Notes: generated by a model from the sequence alone, not told the origin. Positions 35,350-51,164 are shown, counted from the first letter of the stretch. The stretch is 64,000 nt of DNA from Mya arenaria (GCF_026914265.1 NC_069130.1:41594429-41658428); one strand, 5' to 3'. Made by a program: numbers and translations.

Positions 35350-36868
35350 TCAGAAGGTAAGTCTGAGAGAACTTCCAGCAGATTTACTTAAACGTGATCT
35401 GTGACGTGGTTTGTCGCCTGCCGCCCACGACTTGGACTTGACACGGAAGTGACGTAAGTCGTCCACGTGCTCCTGCTGCAACATGGGAACATATTTTTGG
35501 GGAAAGCACTGGTCCTGAAAGGAGAAAAACCACAATACATATTTAAATATTATTGGTGTGAATAGTTTAATAATTATATGTATGTCAAACATGAATATCT
35601 TAATATAAAATTAAATTATTATTTTTCTTAACTGTTTTATCTTTTAAGTCAAGAAAATGTGACCGGGTACAGCGTGCATTATCGTTCGCCTTGGAAATAA
35701 GAAACCAACGTTCACATGCTAAACAAATTTATACCAATAAAATATTAAATATAGCACATACCTGGAACTGGTGATAAAACTCCTTGTATCCGCCTTCCAA
35801 GAGGTAAACCTCTGGGAAGTTCAGTTGTGGGTAAGAATCCTTGTTCGATTCACGATCCAGCGATCTAAGATGGCGGTACATCTTTGGGCCTCGTTCTGAT
35901 GAGAACTCGCAGTGAAAAACGATCACGTGATTCTTTTCTGATGAGGTCATTGTCTCGTTCAGGAAGTTCCGGATGGAGTCCTTTGTGTAGAGATTAATGG
36001 CGCCCCGGATATGGCCTCCTTCAAACTCGTACGGGTATCTACAGTCAATGACGGTCAAGTGATCAATATGGTGGTCGTAGTCGCCATTCAGTACAGCTGA
36101 CATCTGAAAAATATAGCATCATTTTCTGATGAGGATGTTGAGATGGCATTTTCTTTTCAAAATAATAATAACTAGCATTTTAAAATCTTATCTAGAAAAT
36201 GAAAGCTTTCTATTGAAGAGGGGATTATAAGAAATTAATACATTTTGGATGTGAACGTAAAAAGGCATTTATCGCCTAAAATACTCTGTTATTCAGAACA
36301 CTGATTTAAGCTTCTTTAGAAATTAAACAAAACTCACCGTTTCCGGCAAAATGGCCATGAGATCCTTGTGTTTGCCGGCCACGGTCGGGAGCCCGTTGTC
36401 CCGTGACCCATCTGCCACAAGGTCGGAGTTCGTCGACAGCCGTTCAACCGCCTGAATGACGTCATTCGTAGACGATCGGCTCTCATTTGTGATGACGTCA
36501 TTGATTTGGGATGACTTCGGGTGGACCTCAGAAGTTCGGCGTCTTTTCTGATCATGGTAAACGTCATTGACGTCAATCCTACGTTTGTTGAAGTTCTTGT
36601 AGAAAATTTCCTCCAATGTTGTTTCCTCTGATTTCAGATCGTGGTCAACGGAAAGTTTCTTTCTCATGTTTCTGGAAAGTTAGCAATTTATTGTCATATC
36701 GGATTATCAATTTGGAGTGCTAGCAAAAAAAACAAGTTCATTTTATTGTTTACTGAAAAATTTCACAATGATGTTATGATAATAAACAACAATAAAATCA
36801 ACTTACTGCGCTGCGAAGCGGCGGGCCAACGGTGACACGGAACAAAAATCCAAACTCTGTGGAGGCAT
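35350..36868 (-). CDS. cdc25: CDC25-type phosphatase, array copy 9, intact
   Basis: Exons are 36868-36807, 36671-36338, 36103-35762 and 35514-35350. The predicted protein matches copy 8, including N90, K253 and Q259. The upstream half of the unit instead carries spacer variants typical of units 10-15 (for example GATCATC at about 34643), so the unit is a mosaic of left and right subtypes. Confidence 0.93.
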
Positions 36869-39305
36869 TTTTGAAATTTCTATTAAAAGCAGTTCAGTCT
36901 AAGTAAGTTGTGTAAACGTAAACGTTTGGTAGAGATATGATGAAATTTGGAAGATCGGCTGTTTTATATACGATCTGAGTCAAAGGCGTTAAGATAATTC
37001 AGCTCTTCACTCAAGCACGATGATTGGAGCGGCGGACGCTCTGAGCCGCTCAAGTCAACGCTCATTTACCTACTGAACACCTCAAACGCGGTCCAATTAG
37101 CCGCTCATCAAACAATTAGTGTTAACCATTGACAATCTGATGAGTGATTATTGCTGGACAATATTGTTTGTCAGATTGTGATGAAACTTTTACAAGGTAT
37201 TGGACCAAGAGCAATATTCATGGCGATGTTTAAGATGAAAGAGACTTTTAATGAGATAACATTAGTAGAATATTAGATTGTATCGATATAAACTTTATTG
37301 TCATTAGAAGATATGCAGACAGAAACCAGAAAATGACAATATGTATTGCTTTTTGCTAATATCATCTTTCAAAGTGATAGCAGTTTTATTAAGTTGGTAG
37401 AAAATGTCACAATTGAGGCGTTTATAAATAATAGATTACGGCCAGTTATATGTGTTTTCAAATGTAGTAAGTAAGCCTAAAATTAGAACGAAAAGTTGAG
37501 TATCACATCGTATAATTTTGAATTAAGTGCAGCAGGATTTTGCACTCCCCCTACCCGCACAGAAAATGCACACAAAATGTTTGAAAAGTACGACAACTGC
37601 ATTACACGATTATAAATTATTATTGAACTGTTTTCTTTTATAATTTTATTACTAAGATGTTTTTGTTGGTGTGTGTGTGTGTTTGTTGTTGCGATATTAC
37701 AGGCCGAATATCACAAAAATACAAAGTCATATCTCAATCTCAACCAATTTTACTGTATATTATAAAAACTATCAAAATCGTATATGTTTTCACAACTTTT
37801 AAAATTGTGTTCTCTTATTGGCAATATTGATTCAAACTTTGGTCAAGATTCCTAAGAACTTTTTTCTACAGCATACAATGTAATTAAGAGCAACTCAATG
37901 CTGTTGAAAAATACCCCAACATATGCTTTTGTTATAGTATAAGTTATCTTTGAAACATTGACACAATGTTTTAATCGACACATTCTATGAGGTAATGTTC
38001 TTTTTTAAAAATAGTTAAAACATACAATAATGTGTAACATACGATGCTTTTATTCGGTAAAATGAGTTGAAACTAAAGTTCAGCGTTGACCTGAGTATTT
38101 TTTTATGATATTGGAGCCAGGTGTTTAATATTGAAAACGCAAAGATTGTTCAATCGTCACTATCCCATCTCAAACTTGGCCCAATTAGCGGCTCATCAAT
38201 CAGTTTGTGTTTGCCATCGTCACTCTGATGAGTGACTATTAATTGACAATATTGTTTGTCATATGGTGATAAAACTATTAAATGTAAAGGAACCTAGAGC
38301 AGTATTCATGGCGCCGGTACAGATGAAATAAATTCCTTTTGAAATTACATTTATTGAAATAACTGATCGTATCTGAGATTCTCAAGTCAAAGTCAATGCC
38401 TTATTTATTCTATTTTATAGAACATTAAAACACGAAGTATTACTCGTTAATGAAAATGGTCTCACCGACCCTGTGAATGTCTGGAATATGATAAAAGCAT
38501 CAGTCATAAGACAAAGGTGTGATTTCTGATATTCTAATTGCCAGAACCTTTTGTGAAACATGTAACGTTGTTGTGGTTTTTGATTTTATAAGGTTAAGAT
38601 CATCTTTTTTCTCTATAACTTATTTCGAAAGTAAATTCACCCACTTCTGCAGTGAGATGATCTTTTTTTAAATGTCTCCTCTCTTGCACGACACTTGTAA
38701 TTCCACATTTTTAGGATCGGCGCTTTGGTCTCCCAAGGACTCTGTTCTAGGCCGTTTCACATTAACGTTTTAGTAAATGCGAACCCGTTTGGATTGTACC
38801 AGAATTTGAGATTAAAGATCTGTGCGTACCCCTGGAAGTGCGCATTCTACACCAAATTGAACAGAATAAATAGAGGCTTTTGACGTTGTGCTTATAAACG
38901 CGCTAAGTTACGCACACCTAACGGTAAATCTTATGTCCAACAACTTGGGTGAACTTAAGTTTTGAAATTTGAACATTCGTCAGTATCATTGTTATGAAAC
39001 ACAAAACAAATACCAGTAAATCAAATTTATTTGATAAACTCAGTTTGAACCATTAATCAAAACAAAACGATTTTAAAACATAATAAAACATATTTTCAAC
39101 GTATTTCGGAAAGACAGAGAGAGCAATATGAAAGGAACGAGAATAGAAAGTATAACAGCACATAATAACAAACAAAACAATGACATATGTTGGTACGATT
39201 GCGTATGGGCGTATGACATGTCAACTTTGGCTAATTTGTGGCATGCATCCAGTCAACTCCAGGTATTCCAATGGCGAGTTTTATCAGCTACTGACCATTG
39301 TTAAA

Positions 39306-40825
39306 TCAGAAGGTAAGTCTGAGAGAACTTCCAGCAGATTTACTTAAACGTGATCTGTGACGTGGTTTGTCGCCTGCCGCCCACGACTTGGACTTGACAC
39401 GGAAGTGACGTAAGTCGTCCACGTGCTCCTGGTGCAACATGGGAACATAGATTTGGGGAAAGCACTGGTCCTGAAAGGAGAAAAACCACAATACATATTT
39501 AAATATTATTGGTGTGAATAGTTTAATAATTATATGTATGTCAAACATGAATATCTTAATATAAAATTAAATTATTATTTTTCTTAACTGTTTTATCTTT
39601 TAAGTCAAGAAAATGTGACCGGGTACAGCGTGCATTATCGTTCGCCTTGGAAATAAGAAACCAACGTCCACATGCTAAACAAATTTATACCAATAAAATA
39701 TTAAATATAGCACATACCTGGAACTGGTGATAAAACTCCTTGTATCCGCCTTCCAAGAGGTAAACCTCTGGGAAGTTCAGTTGTGGATAAGAATCCTTGT
39801 TCGATTCACGATCCAGCGATCTAAGATGGCGGTACATCTTTGGGCCTCGTTCTGATGAGAACTCGCAGTGAAAAACGATCACGTGATTCTTTTCTGATGA
39901 GGTCATTGTCTCGTTCAGGAAGTTCCGGATGGAGTCCTTTGTGTAGAGATTAATGGCGCCCCGGATATGGCCTCCTTCAAACTCGTACGGGTATCTACAG
40001 TCAATGACGGTCAAGTGATCAATATGGTGGTCGTAGTCGCCATTCAGTACAGCTGACATCTGAAAAATATAGCATCATTTTCTGATGAGGATGTTGAGAT
40101 GGCATTTTCTTTTCAAAATAATAATAACTAGCATTTTAAAATCTTATCTAGAAAATGAAAGCTTTCTATTGAAGAGGGGATTATAAGAAATTAATACATT
40201 TTGGATGTGAACGTAAAAAGGCATTTATCGCCTAAAATACTCTGTTATTCAGATCACTGATTTAAGCTTCTTTAGAAATTAAACAAAACTCACCGTTTCC
40301 GGCAAAATGGCCATGAGATCCTTGTGTTTGCCGGCCACGGTCGGGAGCCCGTTGTCCCGTGACCCATCTGCCACAAGGTCGGAGTTCGTCGACAGCCGTT
40401 CAACCGCCTGAATGACGTCACTCGTAGACGATCGGCTCTCATTTGTGATGACGTCATTGATTTGGAATGACTTCGGGTGGACCTCAGAAGTTCGGCGTCT
40501 TTTCTGATCATGGTAAACGTCATTGACGTCAATCCTACGTTTGTTGAAGTTCTTGTAGAAAATTTCCTCCAATGTTGTTTCCTCTGATTTCAGATCGCGG
40601 TCAACGGAAAGTTTCTTTCTCATGTTTCTGGAAAGTTAGCAATTTATTGTCATATCGGATTATCAATTTGGAGTGCTAGCAAAAAAAAACAAGTTCATTT
40701 TATTGTTTACTGAAAAATTTCACAATGATGTTATGATAATAAACAACAATAAAATCAACTTACTGCGCTGCGAAGCGGCGGGCCAACGGTGACACGGAAC
40801 AAAAATCCAAACTCTGTTGAGGCAT
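39306..40825 (-). CDS. cdc25: CDC25-type phosphatase, array copy 10, intact
   Basis: Exons are 40825-40764, 40627-40294, 40059-39718 and 39470-39306, giving 300 residues. Replacements are P3Q in exon 1, H31R and S75F in exon 2, and the I253/H259 state in exon 4. S75F and the exon 4 state are shared with copies 11 and 15. P3Q and H31R are private. Intron 1 has an extra A in its A-run. Confidence 0.92.
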
Positions 40826-43261
40826 TTTTGAAATTTCTATTAAAAGCAGTTCAGTCTAAGTAAGTTGTGTAAACGTAAACGTTTGGTAGAGATATGATGA
40901 AATTTGGAGATCGGCTGTTTTATATACGATCTGAGTCAAAGGCGTTAAGATAATTCAGCTGTTCACTCAAGCACGATGATTGGAGCGGCGGACGCTCTGA
41001 GCCGCTCAAGTCAACGCTCATTTACCTACTGAACACCTCAAACGCGGTCCAATTAGCCGCTCATCAAACAATTAGTGTTAACCATTGACAATCTGATGAG
41101 TGATTATTGCTGGACAATATTGTTTGTCAGATTGTGATGAAACTTTTACAAGGTATTGGACCAAGAGCAATATTCATGGCGATGTTTAAGATGAAAGAGA
41201 CTTTTAATGAGATAACATTAGTAGAATATTAGATTGTATCGATATAAACTTTATTGTCATTAGAAGATATGCAGACAGAAACCAGAAAATGACAATATGT
41301 ATTGCTTTTTGCTAATATCATCTTTCAAAGTGATAGCAGTTTTATTAAGTTGGTAGAAAATGTCACAATTGAGGCGTTTATAAATAATAGATTACGGCCA
41401 GTTATATGTGTTTTCAAATGTAGTAAGTAAGCCTAAAATTAGAACGAAAAGTTGAGTATCACATCGTATAATTTTGAATTAAGTGCAGCAGGATTTTGCA
41501 CTCCCCCTACCCGCACAGAAAATGCACACAAAATGTTTGAAAAGTACGACAACTGCATTACACGATTATAAATTATTATTGAACTGTTTTCTTTTATAAT
41601 TTTATTACTAAGATGTTTTTGTTGGTGTGTGTGTGTGTTTGTTGTTGCGATATTACAGGCCGAATGTCACAAAAATACAAAGTCATATCTCAATCTCAAC
41701 CAATTTTACTGTATATTATAAAAACTATCAAAATCGTATATGTTTTCACAACTTTTAAAATTGTGTTCTCTTATTGGCAATATTGATTCAAACTTTGGTC
41801 AAGATTCCTAAGAACTTTTTTCTACAGCATACAATGTAATTAAGAGCAACTCAATGCTGTTGAAAAATACCCCAACATATGCTTTTGTTATAGTATAAGT
41901 TATCTTTGAAACATTGACACAATGTTTTAATCGACACATTCTATGAGGTAATGTTCTTTTTTAAAAATAGTTAAAACATACAATAATGTGTAACATACGA
42001 TGCTTTTATTCGGTAAAATGAGTTGAAACTAAAGTTCAGCGTTGACCTGAGTATTTTTTTATGATATTGGAGCCAGGTGTTTAATATTGAAAACGCAAAG
42101 ATTGTTCAATCGTCACTATCCCATCTCAAACTTGGCCCAATTAGCGGCTCATCAATCAGTTTGTGTTTGCCATCGTCACTCTGATGAGTGACTATTAATT
42201 GACAATATTGTTTGTCATATGGTGATAAAACTATTAAATGTAAAGGAACCTAGAGCAGTATTCATGGCGCCGGTACAGATGAAATAAATTCCTTTTGAAA
42301 TTACATTTATTGAAATAACTGATCGTATCTGAGATTCTCAAGTCAAAGTCAATGCCTTATTTATTCTATTTTATAGAACATTAAAACACGAAGTATTACT
42401 CGTTAATGAAAATGGTCTCACCGACCCTGTGAATGTCTGGAATATGATAAAAGCATCAGTCATAAGACAAAGGTGTGATTTCTGATATTCTAATTGCCAG
42501 AACCTTTTGTGAAACATGTAACGTTGTTGTGGTTTTTGATTTTATAAGGTTAAGATCATCTTTTTTCTCTATAACTTATTTCGAAAGTAAATTCACCCAC
42601 TTCTGCAGTGAGATGATCTTTTTTTAAATGTCTCCTCTCTTGCACGACACTTGTAATTCCACATTTTTAGGATCGGCGCTTTGGTCTCCCAAGGAATCTG
42701 TTCTAGGCCGTTTCACATTAACGTTTTAGTAAATGCGAACCCGTTTGGATTGTACCAGAATTTGAGATTAAAGATCTGTGCGTACCCCTGGAAGTGCGCA
42801 TTCTACACCAAATTGAACAGAATAAATAGAGGCTTTTGACGTTGTGCTTATAAACGCGCTAAGTTACGCACACCTAACGGTAAATCTTATGTCCAACAAC
42901 TTGGGTGAACTTAAGTTTTGAAATTTGAACATTCGTCAGTATCATTGTTATGAAACACAAAACAAATACCAGTAAATTAAATTTATTTGATAAACTCAGT
43001 TTGAACCATTAATCAAAACAAAACGATTTTAAAACATAATAAAACATATTTTCAACGTATTTCGGAAAGACAGAGAGAGCAATATGAAAGGAACGAGAAT
43101 AGAAAGTATAACAGCACATAATAACAAACAAAACAATGACATATGTTGGTACGATTGCGTATGGGCGTATGACATGTCAACTTTGGCTAATTTGTGGCAT
43201 GCATCCAGTCAACTCCAGGTATTCCAATTGCGAGTTTTATCAGCTACTGACCATTGTTAAA

Positions 43262-44780
43262 TCAGAAGGTAAGTCTGAGAGAACTTCCAGCAGATTTACT
43301 TAAACGTGATCTGTGACGTGGTTTGTCGCCTGCCGCCCACGACTTGGACTTGACACGGAAGTGACGTAAGTCGTCCACGTGCTCCTGGTGCAACATGGGA
43401 ACATAGATTTGGGGAAAGCACTGGTCCTGAAAGGAGAAAAACCACAATACATATTTAAATATTATTGGTGTGAATAGTTTAATAATTATATGTATGTCAA
43501 ACATGAATATCTTAATATAAAATTAAATTATTATTTTTCTTAACTGTTTTATCTTTTAAGTCAAGAAAATGTGACCGGGTACAGCGTGCATTATCGTTCG
43601 CCTTGGAAATAAGAAACCAACGTCCACATGCTAAACAAATTTATACCAATAAAATATTAAATATAGCACATACCTGGAACTGGTGATAAAACTCCTTGTA
43701 TCCGCCTTCCAAGAGGTAAACCTCTGGGAAGTTCAGTTGTGGATAAGAATCCTTGTTCGATTCACGATCCAGCGATCTAAGATGGCGGTACATCTTTGGG
43801 CCTCGTTCTGATGAGAACTCGCAGTGAAAAACGATCACGTGATTCTTTTCTGATGAGGTCATTGTCTCGTTCAGGAAGTTCCGGATGGAGTCCTTTGTGT
43901 AGAGATTAATGGCGCCCCGGATATGGCCTCCTTCAAACTCGTACGGGTATCTACAGTCAATGACGGTCAAGTGATCAATATGGTGGTCGTAGTCGCCATT
44001 CAGTACAGCTGACATCTGAAAAATATAGCATCATTTTCTGATGAGGATGTTGAGATGGCATTTTCTTTTCAAAATAATAATAACTAGCATTTTAAAATCT
44101 TATCTAGAAAATGAAAGCTTTCTATTGAAGAGGGGATTATAAGAAATTAATACATTTTGGATGTGAACGTAAAAAGGCATTTATCGCCTAAAATACTCTG
44201 TTATTCAGAACACTGATTTAAGCTTCTTTAGAAATTAAACAAAACTCACCGTTTCCGGCAAAATGGCCATGAGATCCTTGTGTTTGCCGGCCACGGTCGG
44301 GAGCCCGTTGTCCCGTGACCCATCTGCCACAAGGTCGGAGTTCGTCGACAGCCGTTCAACCGCCTGAATGACGTCACTCGTAGACGATCGGCTCTCATTT
44401 GTGATGACGTCATTGATTTGGAATGACTTCGGGTGGACCTCAGAAGTTCGGCGTCTTTTCTGATCATGGTAAACGTCATTGACGTCAATCCTACGTTTGT
44501 TGAAGTTCTTGTAGAAAATTTCCTCCAATGTTGTTTCCTCTGATTTCAGATCGTGGTCAACGGAAAGTTTCTTTCTCATGTTTCTGGAAAGTTAGCAATT
44601 TATTGTCATATCGGATTATCAATTTGGAGTGCTAGCAAAAAAAACAAGTTCATTTTATTGTTTACTGAAAAATTTCACAATGATGTTATGATAATAAACA
44701 ACAATAAAATCAACTTACTGCGCTGCGAAGCGGCGGGCCAACGGTGACACGGAACAAAAATCCAAACTCTGTGGAGGCAT
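43262..44780 (-). CDS. cdc25: CDC25-type phosphatase, array copy 11, intact
   Basis: Exons are 44780-44719, 44583-44250, 44015-43674 and 43426-43262. It carries S75F and I253/H259 with S90. Two spacer variants, GTAAATTAAAT at about 42972 and CCAATTGCGAG at about 43225, recur only in unit 15, making units 11 and 15 close relatives though four units apart. Confidence 0.93.
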
Positions 44781-47209
44781 TTTTGAAATTTCTATTAAAA
44801 GCAGTTCAGTCTAAGTAAGTTGTGTAAACGTAAACGTTTGGTAGAGATATGATGAAATTTGGAGATCGGCTGTTTTATATACGATCTGAGTCAAAGGCGT
44901 TAAGATAATTCAGCTGTTCACTCAAGCACGATGATTGGAGCGGCGGACGCTCTGAGCCGCTCAAGTCAACGCTCATTTACCTACTGAACACCTCAAACGC
45001 GGTCCAATTAGCCGCTCATCAAACAATTAGTGTTAACCATTGACAATCTGATGAGTGATTATTGCTGGACAATATTGTTTGTCAGATTGTGATGAAACTT
45101 TTACAAGGTATTGGACCAAGAGCAATATTCATGGCGATGTTTAAGATGAAAGAGACTTTTAATGAGATAACATTAGTAGAATATTAGATTGTATCGATAT
45201 AAACTTTATTGTCATTAGAAGATATGCAGACAGAAACCAGAAAATGACAATATGTATTGCTTTTTGCTAATATCATCTTTCAAAGTGATAGCAGTTTTAT
45301 TAAGTTGGTAGAAAATGTCACAATTGAGGCGTTTATAAATAATAGATTACGGCCAGTTATATGTGTTTTCAAATGTAGTAAGTAAGCCTAAAATTAGAAC
45401 GAAAAGTTGAGTATCACATCGTATAATTTTGAATTAAGTGCAGCAGGATTTTGCACTCCCCCTACCCGCACAGAAAATGCACACAAAATGTTTGAAAAGT
45501 ACGACAACTGCATTACACGATTATAAATTATTATTGAACTGTTTTCTTTTATAATTTTATTACTAAGATGTTTTTGTTGGTGTGTGTGTGTGTTTGTTGT
45601 TGCGATATTACAGGCCGAATATCACAAAAATACAAAGTCATATCTCAATCTCAACCAATTTTACTGTATATTATAAAAACTATCAAAATCGTATATGTTT
45701 TCACAACTTTTAAAATTGTGTTCTCTTATTGGCAATATTGATTCAAACTTTGGTCAAGATTCCTAAGAACTTTTTTCTACAGCATACAATGTAATTAAGA
45801 GCAACTCAATGCTGTTGAAAAATACCCCAACATATGCTTTTGTTATAGAAACATTGAAACATTGACACAATGTTTTAATCGACACATTCTATGAGGTAAT
45901 GTTCTTTTTTAAAAATAGTTAAAACATACAATAATGTGTAACATACGATGCTTTTATTCGGTAAAATGAGTTGAAACTAAAGTTCAGCGTTGACCTGAGT
46001 ATTTTTTTATGATATTGGAGCCAGGTGTTTAATATTGAAAACGCACAGATTGTTCAATCGTCACTATCCCATCTCAAACTTGGCCCAATTAGCGGCTCAT
46101 CAATCAGTTTGTGTTTGCCATCGTCACTCTGATGAGTGACTATTAATTGACAATATTGTTTGTCATATGGTGATAAAACTATTAAATGTAAAGGAACCTA
46201 GAGCAGTATTCATGGCGCCGGTACAGATGAAATAAATTCCTTTTGAAATTACATTTATTGAAATAACTGATCGTATCTGAGATTCTCAAGTCAAAGTCAA
46301 TGCCTTATTTATTCTATTTTATAGAACATTAAAACACGAAGTATTACTCGTTAATGAAAATGGTCTCACCGACCCTGTGAATGTCTGGAATATGATAAAA
46401 GCATCAGTCATAAGACCAAGGTGTGATTTCTGATATTCTAATTGCCAGAACCTTTTGTGAAACATGTAACGTTGTTGTGGTTTTTGATTTTATAAGGTTA
46501 AGATCATCTTTTTTCTCTATAACTTATTTCGAAAGTAAATTCACCCACTTCTGCAGTGAGATGATCTTTTTTTAAATGTCTCCTCTCTTGCACGACACTT
46601 GTAATTCCACATTTTTAGGATCGGCGCTTTGGTCTCCCAAGGACTCTGTTCTAGGCCGTTTCACATTAACGTTTTAGTAAATGCGAACCCGTTTGGATTG
46701 TACCAGAATTTGAGATTAAAGATCTGTGCGTACCCCTGGAAGTGCGCATTCTACACCAAATTGAACAGAATAAATAGAGGCTTTTGACGTTGTGCTTATA
46801 AACGCGCTAAGTTACGCACACCTAACGGTAAATCTTATGTCCAACAACTTGGGTGAACTTAAGTTTTGAAATTTGAACGTTCGTCAGTATCATTGTTATG
46901 AAACACAAAACAAATACCAGTAAATCAAATTTATTTGATAAACTCAGTTTGAACCATTAATCAAAACAAAACGATTTTAAAACATAATAAAACATATTTT
47001 CAACGTATTTCGGAAAGACAGAGAGAGCAATATGAAAGGAACGAGAATAGAAAGTATAACAGCACATAATAACAAACAAAACAATGACATATGTTGGTAC
47101 GATTGCGTATGGGCGTATGACATGTCAACTTTGGCTAATTTGTGGCATGCATCCAGTCAACTCCAGGTATTCCAATGGCGAGTTTTATCAGCTGCTGACC
47201 ATTGTTAAA

Positions 47210-48728
47210 TCAGAAGGTAAGTCTGAGAGAACTTCCAGCAGATTTACTTAAACGTGATCTGTGACGTGGTTTGTCGCCTGCCGCCCACGACTTGGACTTG
47301 ACACGGAAGTGACGTAAGTCGTCCACGTGCTCCTGCTGCAACATGGGAACATATTTTTGGGGAAAGCACTGGTCCTGAAAGGAGAAAAACCACAATACAT
47401 ATTTAAATATTATTGGTGTGAATAGTTTAATAATTATATGTATGTCAAACATGAATATCTTAATATAAAATTAAATTATTATTTTTCTTAACTGTTTTAT
47501 CTTTTAAGTCAAGAAAATGTGACCGGGTACAGCGTGCATTATCGTTCACCTTGGAAATAAGAAACCAACGTTCACATGCTAAACAAATTTATACCAATAA
47601 AATATTAAATATAGCACATACCTGGAACTGGTGATAAAACTCCTTGTATCCGCCTTCCAAGAGGTAAACCTCTGGGAAGTTCAGTTGTGGGTAAGAATCC
47701 TTGTTCGATTCACGATCCAGCGATCTAAGATGGCGGTACATCTTTGGGCCTCGTTCTGATGAGAACTCGCAGTGAAAAACGATCACGTGATTCTTTTCTG
47801 ATGAGGTCATTGTCTCGTTCAGGAAGTTCCGGATGGAGTCCTTTGTGTAGAGATTAATGGCGCCCCGGATATGGCCTCCTTCAAACTCGTACGGGTATCT
47901 ACAGTCAATGACGGTCAAGTGATCAATATGGTGGTCGTAGTCGCCATTCAGTACAGCTGACATCTGAAAAATATAGCATCATTTTCTGATGAGGATGTTG
48001 AGATGGCATTTTCTTTTCAAAATAATAATAACTAGCATTTTAAAATCTTATCTAGAAAATGAAAGCTTTCTATTGAAGAGGGGATTATAAGAAATTAATA
48101 CATTTTGGATGTGAACGTAAAAAGGCATTTATCGCCTAAAATACTCTGTTATTCAGAACACTGATTGAAGCTTTTTTAGAAATTAAACAAAACTCACCGT
48201 TTCCGGCAAAATGGCCATGAGATCCTTGTGTTTGCCGGCCACGGTCGGGAGCCCGTTGTCCCGTGACCCATCTGCCACAAGGTCGGAGTTCGTCGACAGC
48301 CGTTCAACCGCCTGAATGACGTCACTCGTAGACGATCGGCTCTCATTTGTGATGACGTCATTGATTTGGGATGACTTCGGGTGGACCTCAGAAGTTCGGC
48401 GTCTTTTCTGATCATGGTAAACGTCATTGACGTCAATCCTACGTTTGTTGAAGTTCTTGTAGAAAATTTCCTCCAATGTTGTTTCCTCTGATTTCAGATC
48501 GTGGTCAACGGAAAGTTTCTTTCTCATGTTTCTGGAAAGTTAGCAATTTATTGTCATATCGGATTATCAATTTGGAGTGCTAGCAAAAAAAACAAGTTCA
48601 TTTTATTGTTTACTGAAAAATTTCACAATGATGTTATGATAATAAACAACAATAAAATCAACTTACTGCGCTGCGAAGCGGTGGGCCAACGGTGACACGG
48701 AACAAAAATCCAAACTCTGTGGAGGCAT
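47210..48728 (-). CDS. cdc25: CDC25-type phosphatase, array copy 12, intact
   Basis: Exons are 48728-48667, 48531-48198, 47963-47622 and 47374-47210. Exon 1 has R16H, shared with copies 13 and 14, which removes the basic residue after the SP site at 12-13. Exon 4 is the K253/Q259 type and exon 2 the SRSSTSDV type. The unit has a local substitution and deletion in its spacer at about 45848 (GAAACATT repeated in place of the usual GTATAAGTTATC), which accounts for its slightly shorter length. Confidence 0.93.
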
Positions 48729-51164
48729 TTTTGAAATTTCTATTAAAAGCAGTTCAGTCTAAGTAAGTTGTGTAAACGTAAACGTTTGGTAGAGATATGA
48801 TGAAATTTGGAAGATCGGCTGTTTTATATACGATCTGAGTCAAAGGCGTTAAGATAATTCAGCTGTTCACTCAAGCACGATGATTGGAGCGGCGGACGCT
48901 CTGAGCCGCTCAAGTCAACGCTCATTTACCTACTGAACACCTCAAACGCGGTCCAATTAGCCGCTCATCAAACAATTAGTGTTAACCATTGACAATCTGA
49001 TGAGTGATTATTGCTGGACAATATTGTTTGTCAGATTGTGATGAAACTTTTACAAGGTATTGGACCAAGAGCAATATTCATGGCGATGTTTAAGATGAAA
49101 GAGACTTTTAATGAGATAACATTAGTAGAATATTAGATTGTATCGATATAAACTTTATTGTCATTAGAAGATATGCAGACAGAAACCAGAAAATGACAAT
49201 ATGTATTGCTTTTTGCTAATATCATCTTTCAAAGTAATAGCAGTTTTATTAAGTTGGTAGAAAATGTCACAATTGAGGCGTTTATAAATAATAGATTACG
49301 GCCAGTTATATGTGTTTTCAAATGTAGTAAGTAAGCCTAAAATTAGAACGAAAAGTTGAGTATCACATCGTATAATTTTGAATTAAGTGCAGCAGGATTT
49401 TGCACTCCCCCTACCCGCACAGAAAATGCACACAAAATGTTTGAAAAGTACGACAACTGCATTACACGATTATAAATTATTATTGAACTGTTTTCTTTTA
49501 TAATTTTATTACTAAGATGTTTTTGTTGGTGTGTGTGTGTTTGTTGTTGCGATATTACAGGCCGAATATCACAAAAATACAAAGTCATATCTCAATCTCA
49601 ACCAATTTTACTGTATATTATAAAAACTATCAAAATCGTATATGTTTTCACAACTTTTAAAATTGTGTTCTCTTATTGGCAATATTGATTCAAACTTTGG
49701 TCAAGATTCCTAAGAACTTTTTTCTACAGCATACAATGTAATTAAGAACAACTCAATGCTGTTGAAAATTACCCCAACATATGCTTTTGTTATAGTAAAA
49801 GTTATCTTTGAAACATTGACACAATGTTTTAATCGACACATTCTATGAGGTAATGTTCTTTTTTAAAAATAGTTAAAACATACAATAATGTGTAACATAC
49901 GATGCTTTTATTCGGTAAAATGAGTTGAAACTAAAGTTCAGCGTTGACCTGAGTATTTTTTTATGATATTGGAGCCAGGTGTTTAATATTGAAAACGCAA
50001 AGATTGTTCAATCGTCACTATCCCATCTCAAACTTGGCCCAATTAGCGGCTCATCAATCAGTTTGTGTTTGCCATCGTCACTCTGATGAGTGACTATTAA
50101 TTGACAATATTGTTTGTCATATGGTGATAAAACTATTAAATGTAAAGGAACCTAGAGCAGTATTCATGGCGCCGGTACAGATGAAATAAATTCCTTTTGA
50201 AATTACATTTATTGAAATAACTGATCGTATCTGAGATTCTCAAGTCAAAGTCAATGCCTTATTTATTCTATTTTATAGAACATTAAAACACGAAGTATTA
50301 CTCGTTAATGAAAATGGTCTCACCGACCCTGTGAATGTCTGGAATATGATAAAAGCATCAGTCATAAGACCAAGGTGTGATTTCTGATATTCTAATTGCC
50401 AGAACCTTTTGTGAAACATGTAACGTTGTTGTGGTTTTTGATTTTATAAGGTTAAGATCATCTTTTTTCTCTATAACTTATTTCGAAAGTAAATTCACCC
50501 ACTTCTGCAGTGAGATGATCTTTTTTTTAAATGTCTCCTCTCTTGCACGACACTTGTAATTCCACATTTTTAGGATCGGCGCTTTGGTCTCCCAAGGACT
50601 CTGTTCTAGGCCGTTTCACATTAACGTTTTAGTAAATGCGAACCCGTTTGGATTGTACCAGAATTTGAGATTAAAGATCTGTGCGTACCCCTGGAAGTGC
50701 GCATTCTACACCAAATTGAACAGAATAAATAGAGGCTTTTGACGTTGTGCTTATAAACGCGCTAAGTTACGCACACCTAACGGTAAATCTTATGTCCAAC
50801 AACTTGGGTGAACTTAAGTTTTGAAATTTGAACATTCGTCAGTATCATTGTTATGAAACACAAAACAAATACCAGTAAATCAAATTTATTTGATAAACTC
50901 AGTTTGAACCATTAATCAAAACAAAACGATTTTAAAACATAATAAAACATATTTTCAACGTATTTCGGAAAGACAGAGAGAGCAATATGAAAGGAACGAG
51001 AATAGAAAGTATAACAGCACATAATAACAAACAAAACAATGACATATGTTGGTACGATTGCGTATGGGCGTATGACATGTCAACTTTGGCTAATTTGTGG
51101 CATGCATCCAGTCAACTCCAGGTATTCCAATGGCGAGTTTTATCAGCTGCTGACCATTGTTAAA